A stretch of DNA of 64,000 nt from Epiperipatus broadwayi. Lineage: Eukaryota > Onychophora > Udeonychophora > Euonychophora > Peripatidae. A program made the translations under genes and the position numbers. Every line of letters starts with the position of its first letter. Position 1 is the first letter of the stretch. Below, in pieces: positions 12,186 through 27,060 of this stretch. The DNA is taken from contig JAQFVV010000014.1 in assembly GCA_028023455.1 (NCBI GenBank), forward strand, positions 2,421,336 to 2,485,335, given 5' to 3'. The notes under the pieces were generated by a model, which was not told the origin of the DNA, did no database searches, and saw nothing but the letters and a program-made list of their open reading frames with translations.

Positions 12186-13841
12186 TGAACGAACCGGCAG
12201 TTCTAGCAGAGTGGAGAATACTATTGATGGCAGGGCCATCAACAATACCCACGATCAGACCGAGCTATGCAACGCATAACACGATCACATTTCCATATCA
12301 TGGTCCACCTCGACTGCTAGGTTCAAACATCTACTATCCAAACACTTTATTTGTTTCAGAGTAAACCATGGGTGCCAGCTAGTTCAGAACTAACAATTTT
12401 TGGACAGTAGGCCCATAATCCAGTGCTCAAAAAATCCCATTACTAGCTCAGCTACTTGGAATCAATAACAAATTATTGTATTAGTGGGGAAAAGAATTGA
12501 CCGACAGATTAAGCTTTAAGTTTAAAAGACAATTTATTTTAATTAACATTTAATATACTAATTTTAAATACTTTTATAAATCTTATTTAAATAAGCAAAC
12601 ACTTATTTAACTAACATAACACTGGTATAATGATTATGCACATGCACATTTTAATTCACACACTATAATATTATATGACAAAGCATTAAATAATATTTGA
12701 AATTAAAAAACACACACATCAGTAGTTCATCTATGTACACGATAGAGTTCATATTATTTGATTCTCAGAGGCTTTATGATAGCGATGGCTACTTTATAAA
12801 TGAGAATAAGAAAATGTTATTACCTAGGATTTTTGAACGTGGATTTAGAACTTTGTTCTCTGCCTGGTTGCTGCTTCAAGTACGAATATTTCCAGCTGGC
12901 TGGGACATTTTTTTGAGGAGTTTTATTATTATTCATTGGCACTATTCTTGGTGACAGTTAAATATTGATGGCGGATTTCAAGTTGTTATGCAAGCATTAT
13001 TTTCACTGACAGGTTTTGCTGTTTCACTGGACTCAGGCTAGAGACAGTTGTATGTTTCCGATATTTTTTAACACTGTATTATTGACTGATTTAATCTCAA
13101 CTGCACAATCTCAACTGAACTGAACTAAATTGTAATCTCAACTGCTCGTCCGATGAAAAACTGGACTATTTATACTTAAGGCCTGTTGTCGTTTTGATGT
13201 CCGCCAGCAATATCTGTTGTCGAAATTCCTTTCTGGTTTTTTAATTGCATTCCTCGATATAAGTTTTTAATCCTGTTGTTGGAGATATTAATTAGCAGCC
13301 TTCGCAAATGTGTTGTTTTTACATTTTTAATTAGTAGCCATCACTGAGTGTTTTTTAAAAATAATTTTCTATATCATTTTTCTAATATTTACCATGCATA
13401 CATTTATTATATTTACAATCGCACATATATAATTTAAGATAAATTTACTATTTAGTTTTTAAGATGACCTTTTTTTCTTTAACTTAAATAAAAAGAGATT
13501 TATATTTTCAAACTTTAAGTTATATTTCAACTAATAATAATAAAAAAGAACTCTTTAACTTCTTTTAATTTTACGTAAGTATGAATTAATTGTTTCTAGT
13601 AAAACTCTTTAAACTTAAAACTTTTAGTTTGATGTTTCTAAAGCAAACCTCCCCTCCCCTCTTTTAATTAATCAATTGTAACTTTTATTTCAAAAACTCT
13701 TTGACTTTTAATTTTACGTTTTCGAAACCAAACTACAATAAAAAACTCTTAAGCTTTACTACTATTTTTCTTTAACGAATAATTTTATTTTAATAATTCT
13801 TAGACAAAATTATTTTATGTACCAACCACGATATCGGTACA
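12186..13841 (-). mobile_element. Diverged solo LTR related to the element at 40.6-47.2 kb
   Basis: The block shares an ordered set of strings with the two LTRs at 40604-42347 and 45431-47161. These include GACTGCTAGGTTCAAA, ATCCAAACACTTTATTTGTT, GGTGCCAGCTAG, an AATCCAGTGCT block, the TACCTAGGATTT block and a late CTCTTTAA/poly-pyrimidine region. The outer ends are TGAACG at 12186 and GGTACA at 13841, giving TG...CA like the other LTRs (TGAAC...GTACA). Orientation follows the minus-strand element. No internal region or second LTR is present, so it fits a solo LTR left by recombination. The flanks give no clear target-site duplication (TACG against ATAT). Divergence from the other two is large, so it may represent a sister subfamily. 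Confidence 0.7.
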
Positions 13842-14589
13842 ATATATAATATCATAGGTCAAAAGTTAAACTAGTTACTATAGTAACCAATTGTTTGAAT
13901 TCAAAATTAACATCAAATTGAAAATTCAGTATCAACAGCATTATTGTCACTGGTAATATATTTAATAATTTAATGTCTGCTAGTGATTTAATTTTGAATG
14001 GTTTCATATACATATACACCTTTAAGTAACACATTTATTTCATCAATTACATTCATACAATTTTAGAAAAGATGTATTTTGAATATTTTACATAGTGCAT
14101 ACTTTCCAATTTTTTTTAATGCAAACCATTTTACAAATTATATTATTTATAATTTAATTTTGCATTTGTATGTCGATATTCTTTATGAAGTGTATAATTA
14201 TTCATTCTTTAATGTATTTAGTTTTCTATTTAGTTTAATGTACTTTTGGTTTATGGTGCATAGTACCAAAAATTTATTAAATATCAAAGAAAGAATAATT
14301 ATGCAAAATGTATTACATATAATATTATAACTTTATAACATATAGAATTAGTGTTGTTGTTGTTTTTTTGGTATGTTTTTATTGAAGCTTTATTACTGAG
14401 TTGTTTTATTGACTTCATTTATAGTGGCATTTAGTAAATGCTGTTTCATGGCTATAACATTTTTTTTTGTTGTAACCATTATGGTTTAAATGCAATGCTT
14501 GTCAGGAAGAAAGATATTTGTTTTTAATAGTTTGTTTTAATTATTTTATTGTAATTCTCTTTTAGAAAATTAAAATATAGAAATGCCAC
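13842..14589. other. AT-rich DNA, nothing recognised
   Basis: Open frames of 60-80 codons exist on both strands, but their composition is that of AT-rich noncoding DNA. Confidence 0.55.
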
Positions 14590-17290
14590 CAATTATTTGG
14601 AAAATGAGAACCAGATTCTTATCATTTGGTAATACAGTATTCACTATTTAGTGAATTGGAACTTTTTTAAAATTTATGAATGCATCTAGTGATGATATAT
14701 TCCTCACTGGATAGTATTATTACAACAATGTCATTAAGAGATCCTCTTTTTTTTTTGGAGATTTTAATCTACTTGTTGATATAAATAGTAGATATTGTCC
14801 AAAGTTGATGGAAATATTGATGCTGTAAATTCAAATGGTCTGTTGTTATTGAATTTTCACACAACCATTACAAAGAATATGATTGCCTATGCTCAAAACA
14901 ATGGCATTTGGCGGATTACATCATTATTGGGAGTCAGAATTCAAGAGAAGTTTATATTACATTAGCTCTTACAAGCACAGATTGTTGAACTAAATGATTA
15001 ATATGCTCTTCTAAGATAGATACATTAATAAATCATATTTATAATTGTCTTCATTCTTTAGAAGTATCTACTATACATACTATATTTCAATGGCTATTAA
15101 ACATTAAAATTGCTAATTTGGACATTTACACTTATTATATTATTGAAGTATGAAATTCTCTTAAGCATTGAATTATGGATACAAATAAATCTATTCTTGG
15201 GTTCACTAAAATGAGGAATCATAACTGAACTGGATTATTGATATTGATCTTATTAGTAATAATTTGATGAAAAATAATCATGTGGCATTTTTTTCTTGTT
15301 AAAGTAATGAATTGAATGTGGAATTTCATTGAAGGCAGAGTTCAATAACTGATGAAAAGGCTCAAAATTGATTGTCAGATTAAAACTGCAAAGAAGTCAC
15401 AGACATTTGCTGTTCATGATCAATCTAGATATTTTTTGATGTAATGAAAGCAACATATGTATCTGAGAAATGTTATCACAATGCTATTAAACCAACAATA
15501 GGACCCTCTTACATAATGATAATGACATTTTGAGCGGTTGGAGGAGTATTTTGATCATCTTTTGAATAATGAAACAAAAATTGAGATGATAACTTTTAAT
15601 AATATATTCATTTCATTTAAGCAATTAGATTTTGATAAAGATATCTAGCTCAATGAAGTGAAAACAACTCTTTATAATCTTAAAAATGGAATATCTTTAG
15701 ATCCTGATGAAATCTCTGAAGATTTTAAAATATGACATTATAGTAGTTTCAAAATGCAATTTTTTAGGAATATATGGCCCCTTGAATTTGTATTGTCTGA
15801 TCATAAGGATGTTTCTGTTGGTTCAATTTTTAAAAATAAAGATAATAGACAAGATTGCATTAATTTTCATATTTTTGTTCACTACAGCGAATATATTTTC
15901 AAGGATTTTATTGAATATGTTGTTTGTAGTCATAGATGAATGGTAGACATATTTTTTATTACCAAGAAAATGCAAGAAAGTTTATTAGGAACAAAAGAAT
16001 TATTTATATAGTGCTTTTATTGAGTTGGCCAAGACATTTTATTTGATTAATCAAACAGGTTTATAGCATCGTCCACTACAATTTATTGTATTATGCATCT
16101 TTTACATGATGGAATTTAGAGGAAGTGCTATTATTACAAAGGGAAAATTAGAGACATTTGCAATGTGCTAAATGTTGATATGAAGATTCTCCAACATAGT
16201 TTCAACTTTTATGACAGTTATCTTTGGAACTATTTATAGGCAACTTAATAAAACAGGGATCAAGATGCAATCCACAATGACATTGGAATTTTCAATTGTA
16301 CCAATTAAAAATAAGCACAAGATCTTCTTTTTGATTTCTAGATTTATCATATGCTAATGATTGTGCTATATTTTGCAGTTTAAAAGATGATTTAGTGATG
16401 TACTTTATAATTTGAATTTAAAGTTGTTGAAAGACTTTAGATTAATAATTAATGTTCAAAAATTCAAATTTTTATCAGCCAGTGATGGAATTTTTTTTTT
16501 TTTTAGTAATTCAGTTTTGATAGTTATCAACTTGACAATGTAAACCAATTTAAATACTTTAGTAGTTTTTTTTATGTTGAAAAATGTATTTAAATGTTGA
16601 AATACAATACCAATTTCTATATGCTGCTTTTGTTTTTAACAAGTTAAAAGAGTATTTCACCATAGGGAAGTAACTATTTCAATTAAATTAGTTGTATATA
16701 GAGTTGTTATTCTATCTTATTGTATGAAATGAGACATGGGCAGCCTTTATTAATACAATAAGAAGTCATTCTAAAAGTTTCACTTAATGATGCCCATTAA
16801 ACTTTTAAAAATAGAAATGGCAAAATTATAAAACTATCAATATTTTCTTCAACTTGGCAATGTGATTTTATGCTTCTTAAAGTTTTAAAAATACAAATTT
16901 TAAGATCATAAAATTAATTAATATGGTCTTCATTTTTCTGAATGTGATTCTATAGGGTTCATTATTGTAGAATCACACTTTCATTTGATTGGGTATGTAA
17001 AAAGGCTGAATAATAGTGAATTTGAGCATGGTTTCTGTAGAAGTAATCTCTGTTTACATTACAAGGATTATCTCAAAGACATTTTAAAAAAGGCTGTTAT
17101 TGATTGGTTTGATTAGGCAGATATGACAGAATACAATCATTGGAGAGCTACAATTAGACAGTGTTAAATTATTTTAGAAAAAAAGTCTGCTGAAGAAATC
17201 ATAAAGATAATATCATAAAATATCAAACAGAAAATGAACCAACATGCTTTTGGTTTGTATAGTCATTACAAAACTCATTTCTAGAGCCAG
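14590..17290 (+). mobile_element. Decayed RTE-type LINE, plus strand
   Basis: A frame-broken non-LTR retrotransposon of the 'craniofacial development protein 2-like' RTE type. In order on the plus strand I read: endonuclease GDFNLLVD (about 14759); NSNGLLLLNFHTTITKN; HLADYIIIGSQN (about 14910), matching the WHL-x-DY block; the WxEYFDHLLNNE start of the RT (about 15540); VKTTLYNLKNGISLDPDE (about 15660); a decayed active site SYANDCAIF (about 16350) replacing F/YADD; FKYFSSFF; WVGHVKRLN or LIGYVKRLN (about 16990); and a final GLYSHYKTH (about 17250), matching the GL-x-SH-x-R-x-H tail of this family. Many stops and frameshifts occur. The 5' end of the endonuclease is missing or unreadable. Confidence 0.85.
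14740..17290 (+). pseudogene. RTE endonuclease/reverse transcriptase pseudogene
   Basis: The single ORF of the LINE above, broken in all frames. Intact family members encode an APE-type endonuclease, a reverse transcriptase and a C2H2-like tail and copy RNA at a nicked target. Here the catalytic YADD-type motif reads YAND, the chain is interrupted by stops roughly every 20-60 codons, and no stretch could make a working enzyme. Confidence 0.8.
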
Positions 17291-17308
17291 TACTTTTATA
17301 TTACAATG

Positions 17309-17410
17309 TATAAGCCAATAAACATCACATGACCACCACTTCTTATGCTTGCTTATAACTGTTATTAAAACAGGCAAAACTCACTATACGTAGTGAGTTT
17401 TGCCTGTTTT
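17309..17410. repeat. Palindromic MITE remnant
   Basis: A perfect inverted repeat with 20-bp arms (AAAACAGGCAAAACTCACTA, 17367-17386) around a TACG loop, with the complement at 17391-17410. The same arm ends, AAAACAGG(C/A)AAAACTC, bound the 201-bp foldback element at 47560-47760. About 50 bp to the left (ACTTCTTATGCTTGCTTATA and neighbours) is also shared with 47510-47559. This copy looks like a version whose interior was lost, leaving almost pure terminal repeat. Confidence 0.85.
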
Positions 17411-17549
17411 AATTACAATGTATTTATGGTTTACAAATTGGTTTGTAGTCATTACAAAGCTCCTTTCTTGAATTGTTTTCTTTCTTATTTATTGGAATTG
17501 GAATGGCCATATTCATTTACATGTGGCTGTTACATCTATATTTATAGTA
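17411..17549. other. Spacer between two opposed RTE copies
   Basis: AT-rich, no feature seen apart from short stretches like the neighbouring RTE DNA. Confidence 0.5.
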
Positions 17550-18960
17550 AAAATGGGATATCTTTTTAAATATTGTCATCTCAAATCTATTCAAAAGATG
17601 TCAAAATCTAAATGAATAGATAAAATGATATCTTTTTAAACATTGTCATCTCAATAACAATCATCATTCGAAAGATTATCAAAATACTTTTTCTACTTGT
17701 TCAAAATATCGTCATCATATAATTGAGTATCATTAATTGGAATTAATAGAATTGTGTTATTGTTTTTCCAAATCCATATGTTGATTTCATTGCATTAAAA
17801 TGATATTCAATAATGTCAATTAAAAAGTTATATTCTTTGTAGTTTTAATCCACAAATCACTTTAAATCCTATTGTCAATTATTGTCTTTCTGTCTTTATA
17901 TATCAATTATGAACCTTCATATTCAAGTTTTCTACCAAACAGTAAATGTCATATTTGTGCTATTAATTAGTCACTAAAAATAAAATCATTGTCAAAAAAA
18001 CAATAATTTTTTTTTATGAATCCAAAAATTTATTTATTTGTATCCAAAATACATTTTAACTGAACTCTATATCTCAATAATATCCTAATCCTGAAAGTTC
18101 AAATTAGAAATAAGAGAATTCCATACCTCAATAACATCATAACCCTGAAAGTTTAGATGAACAGTTTTAGAATTTTATTGTTGCTGAAAATTTAGGAAGA
18201 ATAGTAGATACTTCTAAAAAATTTAATATATATTTTTTGTAAATATGTTTGAAATAAGATATACTGTTTAATTTGTATTCTGCTCCTAACTATAATGTAA
18301 TGTAATAAATGATATTGTTTTCTGTATGGATGTACTACATATTTTTATGATTTTTTTCTACCTAAACAAAGTGTTTGCAGTAGTCAATCTATGTGTTGTG
18401 CAAATATTCAATAACAAATAATCATTAAGTTTGCAGTGACAATACTTATTTCCAACAACTTTTATCTTTTTTTAACATTAAGTTTTAATATCATGGCTTC
18501 TTATTGATGTATTGAGCAATTATAAAAATTGAAGGATATTAAATTAAAATTTAACCCAAATCCTTTTATCACTAGTTGATCTTTCTTTTCAAATGAACTT
18601 GCAATCATCTATCTGTTCTATTAAATTTTATTTTTCTGAAATATGAGTTTCACTATAAGCAACAATATTAATCGTGAATCTTGACAACTTCTTAGTCATC
18701 AGTTCTTTTCTTCATTCATGTCTTGTATCAAGTAAAATTTGCATGTACTTATACTTTGGAAAAAAGTTAAATTATAATACTTATCTTTAGTACTACTGTT
18801 GCCTCTACTTTAGCACTATGGCTGATAATATTATCTTTTTTTGTTTTTTAATGAATAATCTTACAAGCCTGATAATCTATCAAACATTGTAAATCTGGAC
18901 ATTTTTAGTTAATATTTTAAAGTTTCTTCAACTTCTGTGGCAGGCATGGGACTTTAAAGA
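17550..18960 (-). mobile_element. RTE-type LINE fragment, minus strand, 3' part missing
   Basis: Minus-strand translation recovers the N-terminal endonuclease: FTINIVAYSETHISE, then NLIEQIDDCKF and KERSTSDKRIW (about 18720-18580). These match the D-I-x-x-L-S-E-T-R and GYTFFWxGxx blocks of RTE elements. Further along comes the RT entry region TQLYDDDILNKxKKYFDNL (about 17720-17660), the counterpart of DNDILSxWxEYFDHLL in the plus copy at 14.6-17.3 kb, so both belong to one family. The reading ends near 17550, before the RT catalytic core. Loss of the 3' half is unusual for LINEs, which usually lose the 5' half. An 80-bp direct duplication (ATATCTTTTTAAAYATTGTC near 17557 and 17629) lies at this end. 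Confidence 0.65.
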
Positions 18961-19478
18961 CAACTGATTTTAAGAAAAATCTTTATCAGACTGAAATTCC
19001 TGTCTCAAATCTAATTTCATTTGATTGTATGATGATAGTATTGCTTTGAGCATAACTCACCACTTAGAACTTCTACTTTACTAATTCTATATTGCTTTTT
19101 TAATTTTCAAAGGCTTGAACTAAAAATAAATATGGAGTCAAAATTACTGTATATATTAGTTAAAGCATCAAATATGGTTGGAAAATGTACAATCTCTTCT
19201 TAATAGTTATTATACAGACATAATTGATAGTTATGAGTCTCATGATGACTCCCAACACTAACTTAAGTGAATGAAAATGAAAAATTTAAGAAGAAGAGAA
19301 GAGAAAGAAAAGATTATAATTGCATTAGCTATCTATAAGGCAATGATATGTACATTTCTCCCAGTTCTGTTGCTTGTTTTTCACAGTTAAATCTTATGTG
19401 ACAGTCATTCCACTATTCACCACCCATAGAGCCTTTTAGCACCTCACTCAACATTAATTTTATACATTTTGGAAATTA
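18961..19478. other. AT-rich DNA, possibly 5' flank of the RTE fragment
   Basis: No certain feature. It may include 5' leader of the minus-strand RTE copy. Confidence 0.4.
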
Positions 19479-19710
19479 TTTCTTATAAATTCTCTATAGA
19501 GATTCACATTATGATGTTAGTGCATACTACTGTGAAATCGTATATATGTTATATATATTCACTTATATACTTGTGTCAAAATATGTGAATTTTCTTTCTT
19601 ATAAATTCTCTATAAAGATTCACATTATGATGTTAGTGCATATCACTGTGAAATGGTATATGTATTGTTATAAATTCAATTGTATATTTGTATCAAAATG
19701 TGTGAAAATA
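19479..19710. repeat. Tandem duplication, 116-bp unit
   Basis: Two adjacent copies of a 116-bp unit share TCTTATAAATTCTCTATA, GATTCACATTATGATGTTAG and GTGCATA..CTGTGAAAT. They differ at scattered positions, so the duplication is fairly recent compared with the surrounding relics. Noncoding. Confidence 0.9.
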
Positions 19711-20179
19711 ATAGTAATTTTTTAATTATTATTAGTAGGACATCATTTGTTACTATTTTGTTTGTAAGAAGATACATTTAAACATAATTTTTTATCTTAC
19801 TATCAATCAGTTCCTAAATTTTCTCCTAAGTGCATTTAATTCAAATGAATTTATTTTTTTCTATGATTAATGATCTAGATTTCTTAATCTTTTTACCATT
19901 CTCATCTAAGTAATCTTAATTTTTAAAATATATAAGATTATATATATACTTGATTTTACATAAGACTAGATGTTCCATAAAGGTTAACCACATTATGGAC
20001 ACCAGAAATTTTTAATCTGTTGTTAAAGCAACATCTGCAAATAAAAGGTGGATTCTTTTTTTATTTATAGAGATGGTTTTGATATCAGACTGAAGATTTC
20101 TAGTATTTATGAGTTCTGTTATTATCATGTGATTTGTTTGTGTGTTTATAATATAATTTTTGGTCATTATCAATCCACT
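19711..20179. other. AT-rich DNA, nothing recognised
   Basis: Probably includes 3' untranslated sequence of the LINE that follows on the minus strand; no distinct feature. Confidence 0.5.
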
Positions 20180-22620
20180 ATAAGATGAAGGTCTATCTGA
20201 GTTTATTCTAGTTTATCTGATTTCTAGCCACTCTTCTCCATACCACATCAGCAAACCTTCTTATTTCATTCCCCTCTCTCAAATATGCTCTCTTTAAATG
20301 ACTTTTACAATATCTTGGAATCCAGTTTAAAATTTTAATTATGTATGTCCAACTTGGCTTCACTTTAATCTTTAAATTCTTTATCAGTAACATTTGTTTG
20401 CTTTCTCACTCATTTATTTTATTTTTGATACCTTCTTGTTATTCCTACTATACAACTCTACTTTGTTGAGTGGTCTAAAAGGTGGTAAAGCAAATTTATT
20501 AAAAACCTTTTTTTTTTTCAAACACATAGGTATGTTCCTTTTAATATTAAGTTGTTTCTATCAAAAGCACTCCATCCAAGTTTAATTCTATGATTAATTT
20601 CATTCATTATATTTCCATGTGTAATATTAATTTGATCAAGGTAATTGTAATTGTTAAATTCTAATTCATCATTATCCATCTTTATTTTCTTCTTTTGAGA
20701 AAATCTATGTACATCATCTGCAAAATCTAAATGACTTTTCTGTTTATTTTTATTCCCTTAGTTTCTCATTTTTAAGTACAAAATACTTCTAAAACTGCTG
20801 GGAAAAGTTTTGAAGATACGAAGTTGGCCTTTTACACATCCTTTTCGGTGTTAATTTTCTTAATATTACTATGTAATTGAACCATTTATTGTATTTTGAT
20901 AAATATTTTTCAGAATTTGGTACTATCTTGGGCCTATAGTTTGATGATCGAATGCATTGACAAAATGCTTAAGGAATCAAATTGTCTTTTTATAATTCAC
21001 AAATCCAAAACATAATACACAATTCATCCAGAATAATTCCTTTGATTTTACATAAATATTGAGAGTTACTCATATTTATTGGTTCTGTCTATAACTTATT
21101 GCAATACTTGGGTGTAGTCCATTGTGCTAAAATCACTTTAAAATTCTGTTGGTTCTGTTGGTTGGTTAAATGAAAAATAGTAAAAATTTTATATAGAATT
21201 TATAAAAGGGCTGCTAAATCTGTAAATTTCTAATATCTTCTTTATCATCTTTTTTAAATGTTAAAATTACTTCCAATTATCTGATAAATTTTTATTATTT
21301 AGATATTTAATATATAACTTTGCTAACAATTTATTTGCTTCTTTTAAAATATCAATTACAATTTTATTATTGCTGGGAGCTTTTCCATTTTTTATAGATT
21401 TAATTGCATGTCTCATTTCTTCAATTAAATATTGGGCAATTCAGAAGATGTAGCAATTATAGGAATACTTTTGTTTTCTTGTTTTTTATTGATATATAAT
21501 TCTTCATTGATCTCATTCACACATTTCATGATGTCATCTCTCTTTTTTGTAATATTTCATCTTATTTCAAAAATAAGTTTTCTACCAATCCCGAAAATAT
21601 TGTTTTATACTTTTGAAATTTTTATTATCTTCAATAGTTTTCCTTGCTAATTCATAATTATATTTTTTTAGTTATTAACTTTTTCATAACATTTTACAAA
21701 ACTCTATATATTCAATTCTTCATAATGAATCATTTTTATATTCCTTCTTTCCTTTATACATTTTCTTGTCTCAATAGAAAATTTATTCGTAAATTGCTTC
21801 TTTCTTGTATCAGCTATCATTGTTGCAGTTCTTAATATTGTATCAGTTATTTTTCTACTGATTCCATTAAAATTTAAACCATCTTCAAAATCTGTTAATA
21901 TTTTAAAACAATTTGCAAGTTTTAATTTAAATTCATTGGAATGTTTTTGAAAGTTAGGAATAATAACTCTGAAAACTGTTTTTCTTAATATTTTTTTAAA
22001 AAATAATTTTGCATTAACATGTTCATCTCACTTCTTGTGATGAATTTGTTAATAATATTAGAATCTTGAAATACATTTTTCTATTAATCATAATATAATC
22101 CAATTCTGCTATATCTTCATTTGGATGTTTCCATATTCATTCCTGTTTAGCTTTTTTTTTTTCAAAGACAGAATTCTTAATATAGAGTTTTGTTTTTCTG
22201 CAACCTCCACCAATCTATATTCTCTCTCATTTCTGTTACCAGAAACCATATTTATTCACAGCATTTTCATATTTCAATCATTTTCTAATTCTACCAATAA
22301 ATTCTCTCATGACAATTTTAAAATGTCTGATCAAAAGCTTTTTGTCCACTACTTTGGAATCTTCCAATAAATTGAATAATTAATCCTCCATTCTGTCTGA
22401 TGCTATTCTTTCATTTTTTTATTATAATGAATCCAACTCCACTTGATTCCAATATTTGTGCCTTTATAGTAAAGTACATGACCACTTTTAAAATTAATTT
22501 TCTTTTTTACCTTTTTTTATAACTTTACAAAGTTCAGTAATGTCTCAATTTTATATTAGACAGTTTTTCTAATTTGTGCAATTGTCCTTTGCTTGAAAGT
22601 GATCTGCAGCTCTAAGTATT
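20180..22620 (-). mobile_element. Near-complete decayed RTE-type LINE, minus strand
   Basis: Minus-strand reading from the 5' end gives endonuclease blocks SGHVLYYKGTNIGI and GVGFIIIKK (about 22490-22420), then GNRNERxYRLVEVAEKQNS (about 22240-22180) with NRNEYGNIQMK. RT blocks follow: EEMRHAIKSIKNGKAPSNNK (about 21420), the Q-x-GF-x-x-FST-x-D region as SDFSTMDY (about 21120), VSSKLFPAVLEVF (about 20800), YNYLDQINITHGNIMNEINH then RIKLGWSAFDR (about 20660-20560). The C-terminal WRRVARNQI is near 20215. These match the widespread RTE subtype with LGQxI...EIxRRIKxGWxAF. It is a different subfamily from the two copies at 14.6-19 kb. The chain is broken by many stops and frameshifts. Confidence 0.82.
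20208..22500 (-). pseudogene. RTE endonuclease/reverse transcriptase pseudogene
   Basis: The remains of the ORF of the element above. The last 61 codons (20208-20393) stay open and carry the WRRVAR-type C-terminal block. The expected FADD active site is not intact: near 20720 the frame reads LQMMYIDF where FADDIVL would be expected. This copy cannot be autonomous. Confidence 0.75.
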
Positions 22621-22921
22621 TAAATAAAAAAAATGTCATCAAATGGCTAATACTCTCACCTTCACTCACCAACTGCTGCCTTGGCTGGTGACTTTACAAC
22701 CTCCTGGGCATAAAGACCATAATTTGGTTTTGTCGGATACGGTTGTAAATATCTATTTAAAAAAGTTCATTCACACATGCATTCATTCTTCCTTTAAGAA
22801 AACTCAATGGGTAAGAAAGACCATGGTGTTTTTTGATTTTAAACTCAGAGATAAAAAGCCAATAAACGCACCATTCAGGTATGATGCGTGTTGGTGGGCT
22901 GCCCCAATAACAACTGCAATG
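22621..22921 (+). other. GC-richer segment running into the GATA array, unidentified
   Basis: About 280 bp with near-normal base composition, bounded on the left by the 5' side of the minus-strand RTE and on the right by GATA repeats (joint AACTGCAATGATAAGATAGA). A 95-codon plus-strand frame (22643-22930) runs through it and on into the repeat, with ordinary composition but no known domain. The direct joint to a tetranucleotide array and an AATAAA at about 22861 suggest the 3' end of a retroposon with a GATA tail. Another possibility is 5' leader of the neighbouring RTE. Neither is proven. Confidence 0.4.
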
Positions 22922-26479
<3,558 letters not shown>

Positions 26480-26547
26480 GACTTGGTGGTATAATGGTTA
26501 ATATATATTTTTAGCAAATGGCTTGAGGTTCAATGTGAGTGGATGTC
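26480..26547 (+). repeat. tRNA-derived SINE head or tRNA pseudogene
   Basis: Sixty-eight bases with tRNA-like layout: A box TGGTATAATGG (26487-26497) and, 40 nt on, B box GGTTCAATGTG (26527-26537). The B box is degraded after GGTTCAA, and the ends do not form a full acceptor stem, so this is not a functional tRNA gene. Sequence resembling a SINE body follows but no tail was identified. Confidence 0.55.
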
Positions 26548-26810
26548 TTTTAATAGTTGATTTTTAAGTAAGTCTGTTATTTATTTTGCCAGTAAGCTAG
26601 TTCATAGTCAACTTAACTAGCCAATCATTTATGGTTTGTAACGAATATTTAGCTATTATTAGCTAAAATTTAAAGGTTAATCAGTGTTGATAACTTGATT
26701 ATGATTAAAAATATTTTGTAGTATGATGTAGCTCTCATCTCTAATTAGAATGTTATACTTTATATAGCACTGAGCCAATGGTTTACATTTATACAGATTA
26801 TACTATCATC

Positions 26811-27060
26811 TTAATGATAATTATTACAACAATTTTTATTCACATGTGTATATTTTTTCAAATATTGGGTTTTACCAACTCTACCATATATCAATGAACC
26901 ACCAGCACGGAAAATTAGATCACTTTTTTTCACTAAGCATGCATTTTGTGAACAACCACCCTTCAAGTAAGGTAGAGATATTAGCACCTGAATTTTCATG
27001 CCCAAGTTGACAGCTCCATAACTTTCATTACATCACTCTCATGTAAAGTAGGGCTGCTTT
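26811..27060 (-). other. GC-richer relic with a 64-codon frame, unidentified
   Basis: A minus-strand frame (26811-27005) reads in part KGGCSQNACLVKKSDLIFRA and then GGSLIYGRVGKTQYLKKY. Composition is more protein-like than the flanks, but no domain, splice site or repeat family is recognised. A SINE body or exon relic are both possible. Confidence 0.25.

Noticed and set aside
12697-12954. 85-codon plus-strand frame
   Set aside because: It lies within the solo LTR, antisense to its orientation; it is not conserved in the paralogous LTRs.
13852-14330. Small membrane-protein genes from 60-83 codon hydrophobic frames
   Set aside because: They are rich in F, I, L, Y and N, as expected from random AT-rich DNA; there are no splice or conservation hints.
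14590-18960. One RTE element split by an inversion into a plus and a minus piece
   Set aside because: Both pieces contain the same W-x-x-YFDxL region, so they overlap and must be separate copies unless that reading is wrong.
26480-26547. Functional tRNA gene
   Set aside because: The acceptor stem does not pair and the B box is degraded; a SINE head is more likely.
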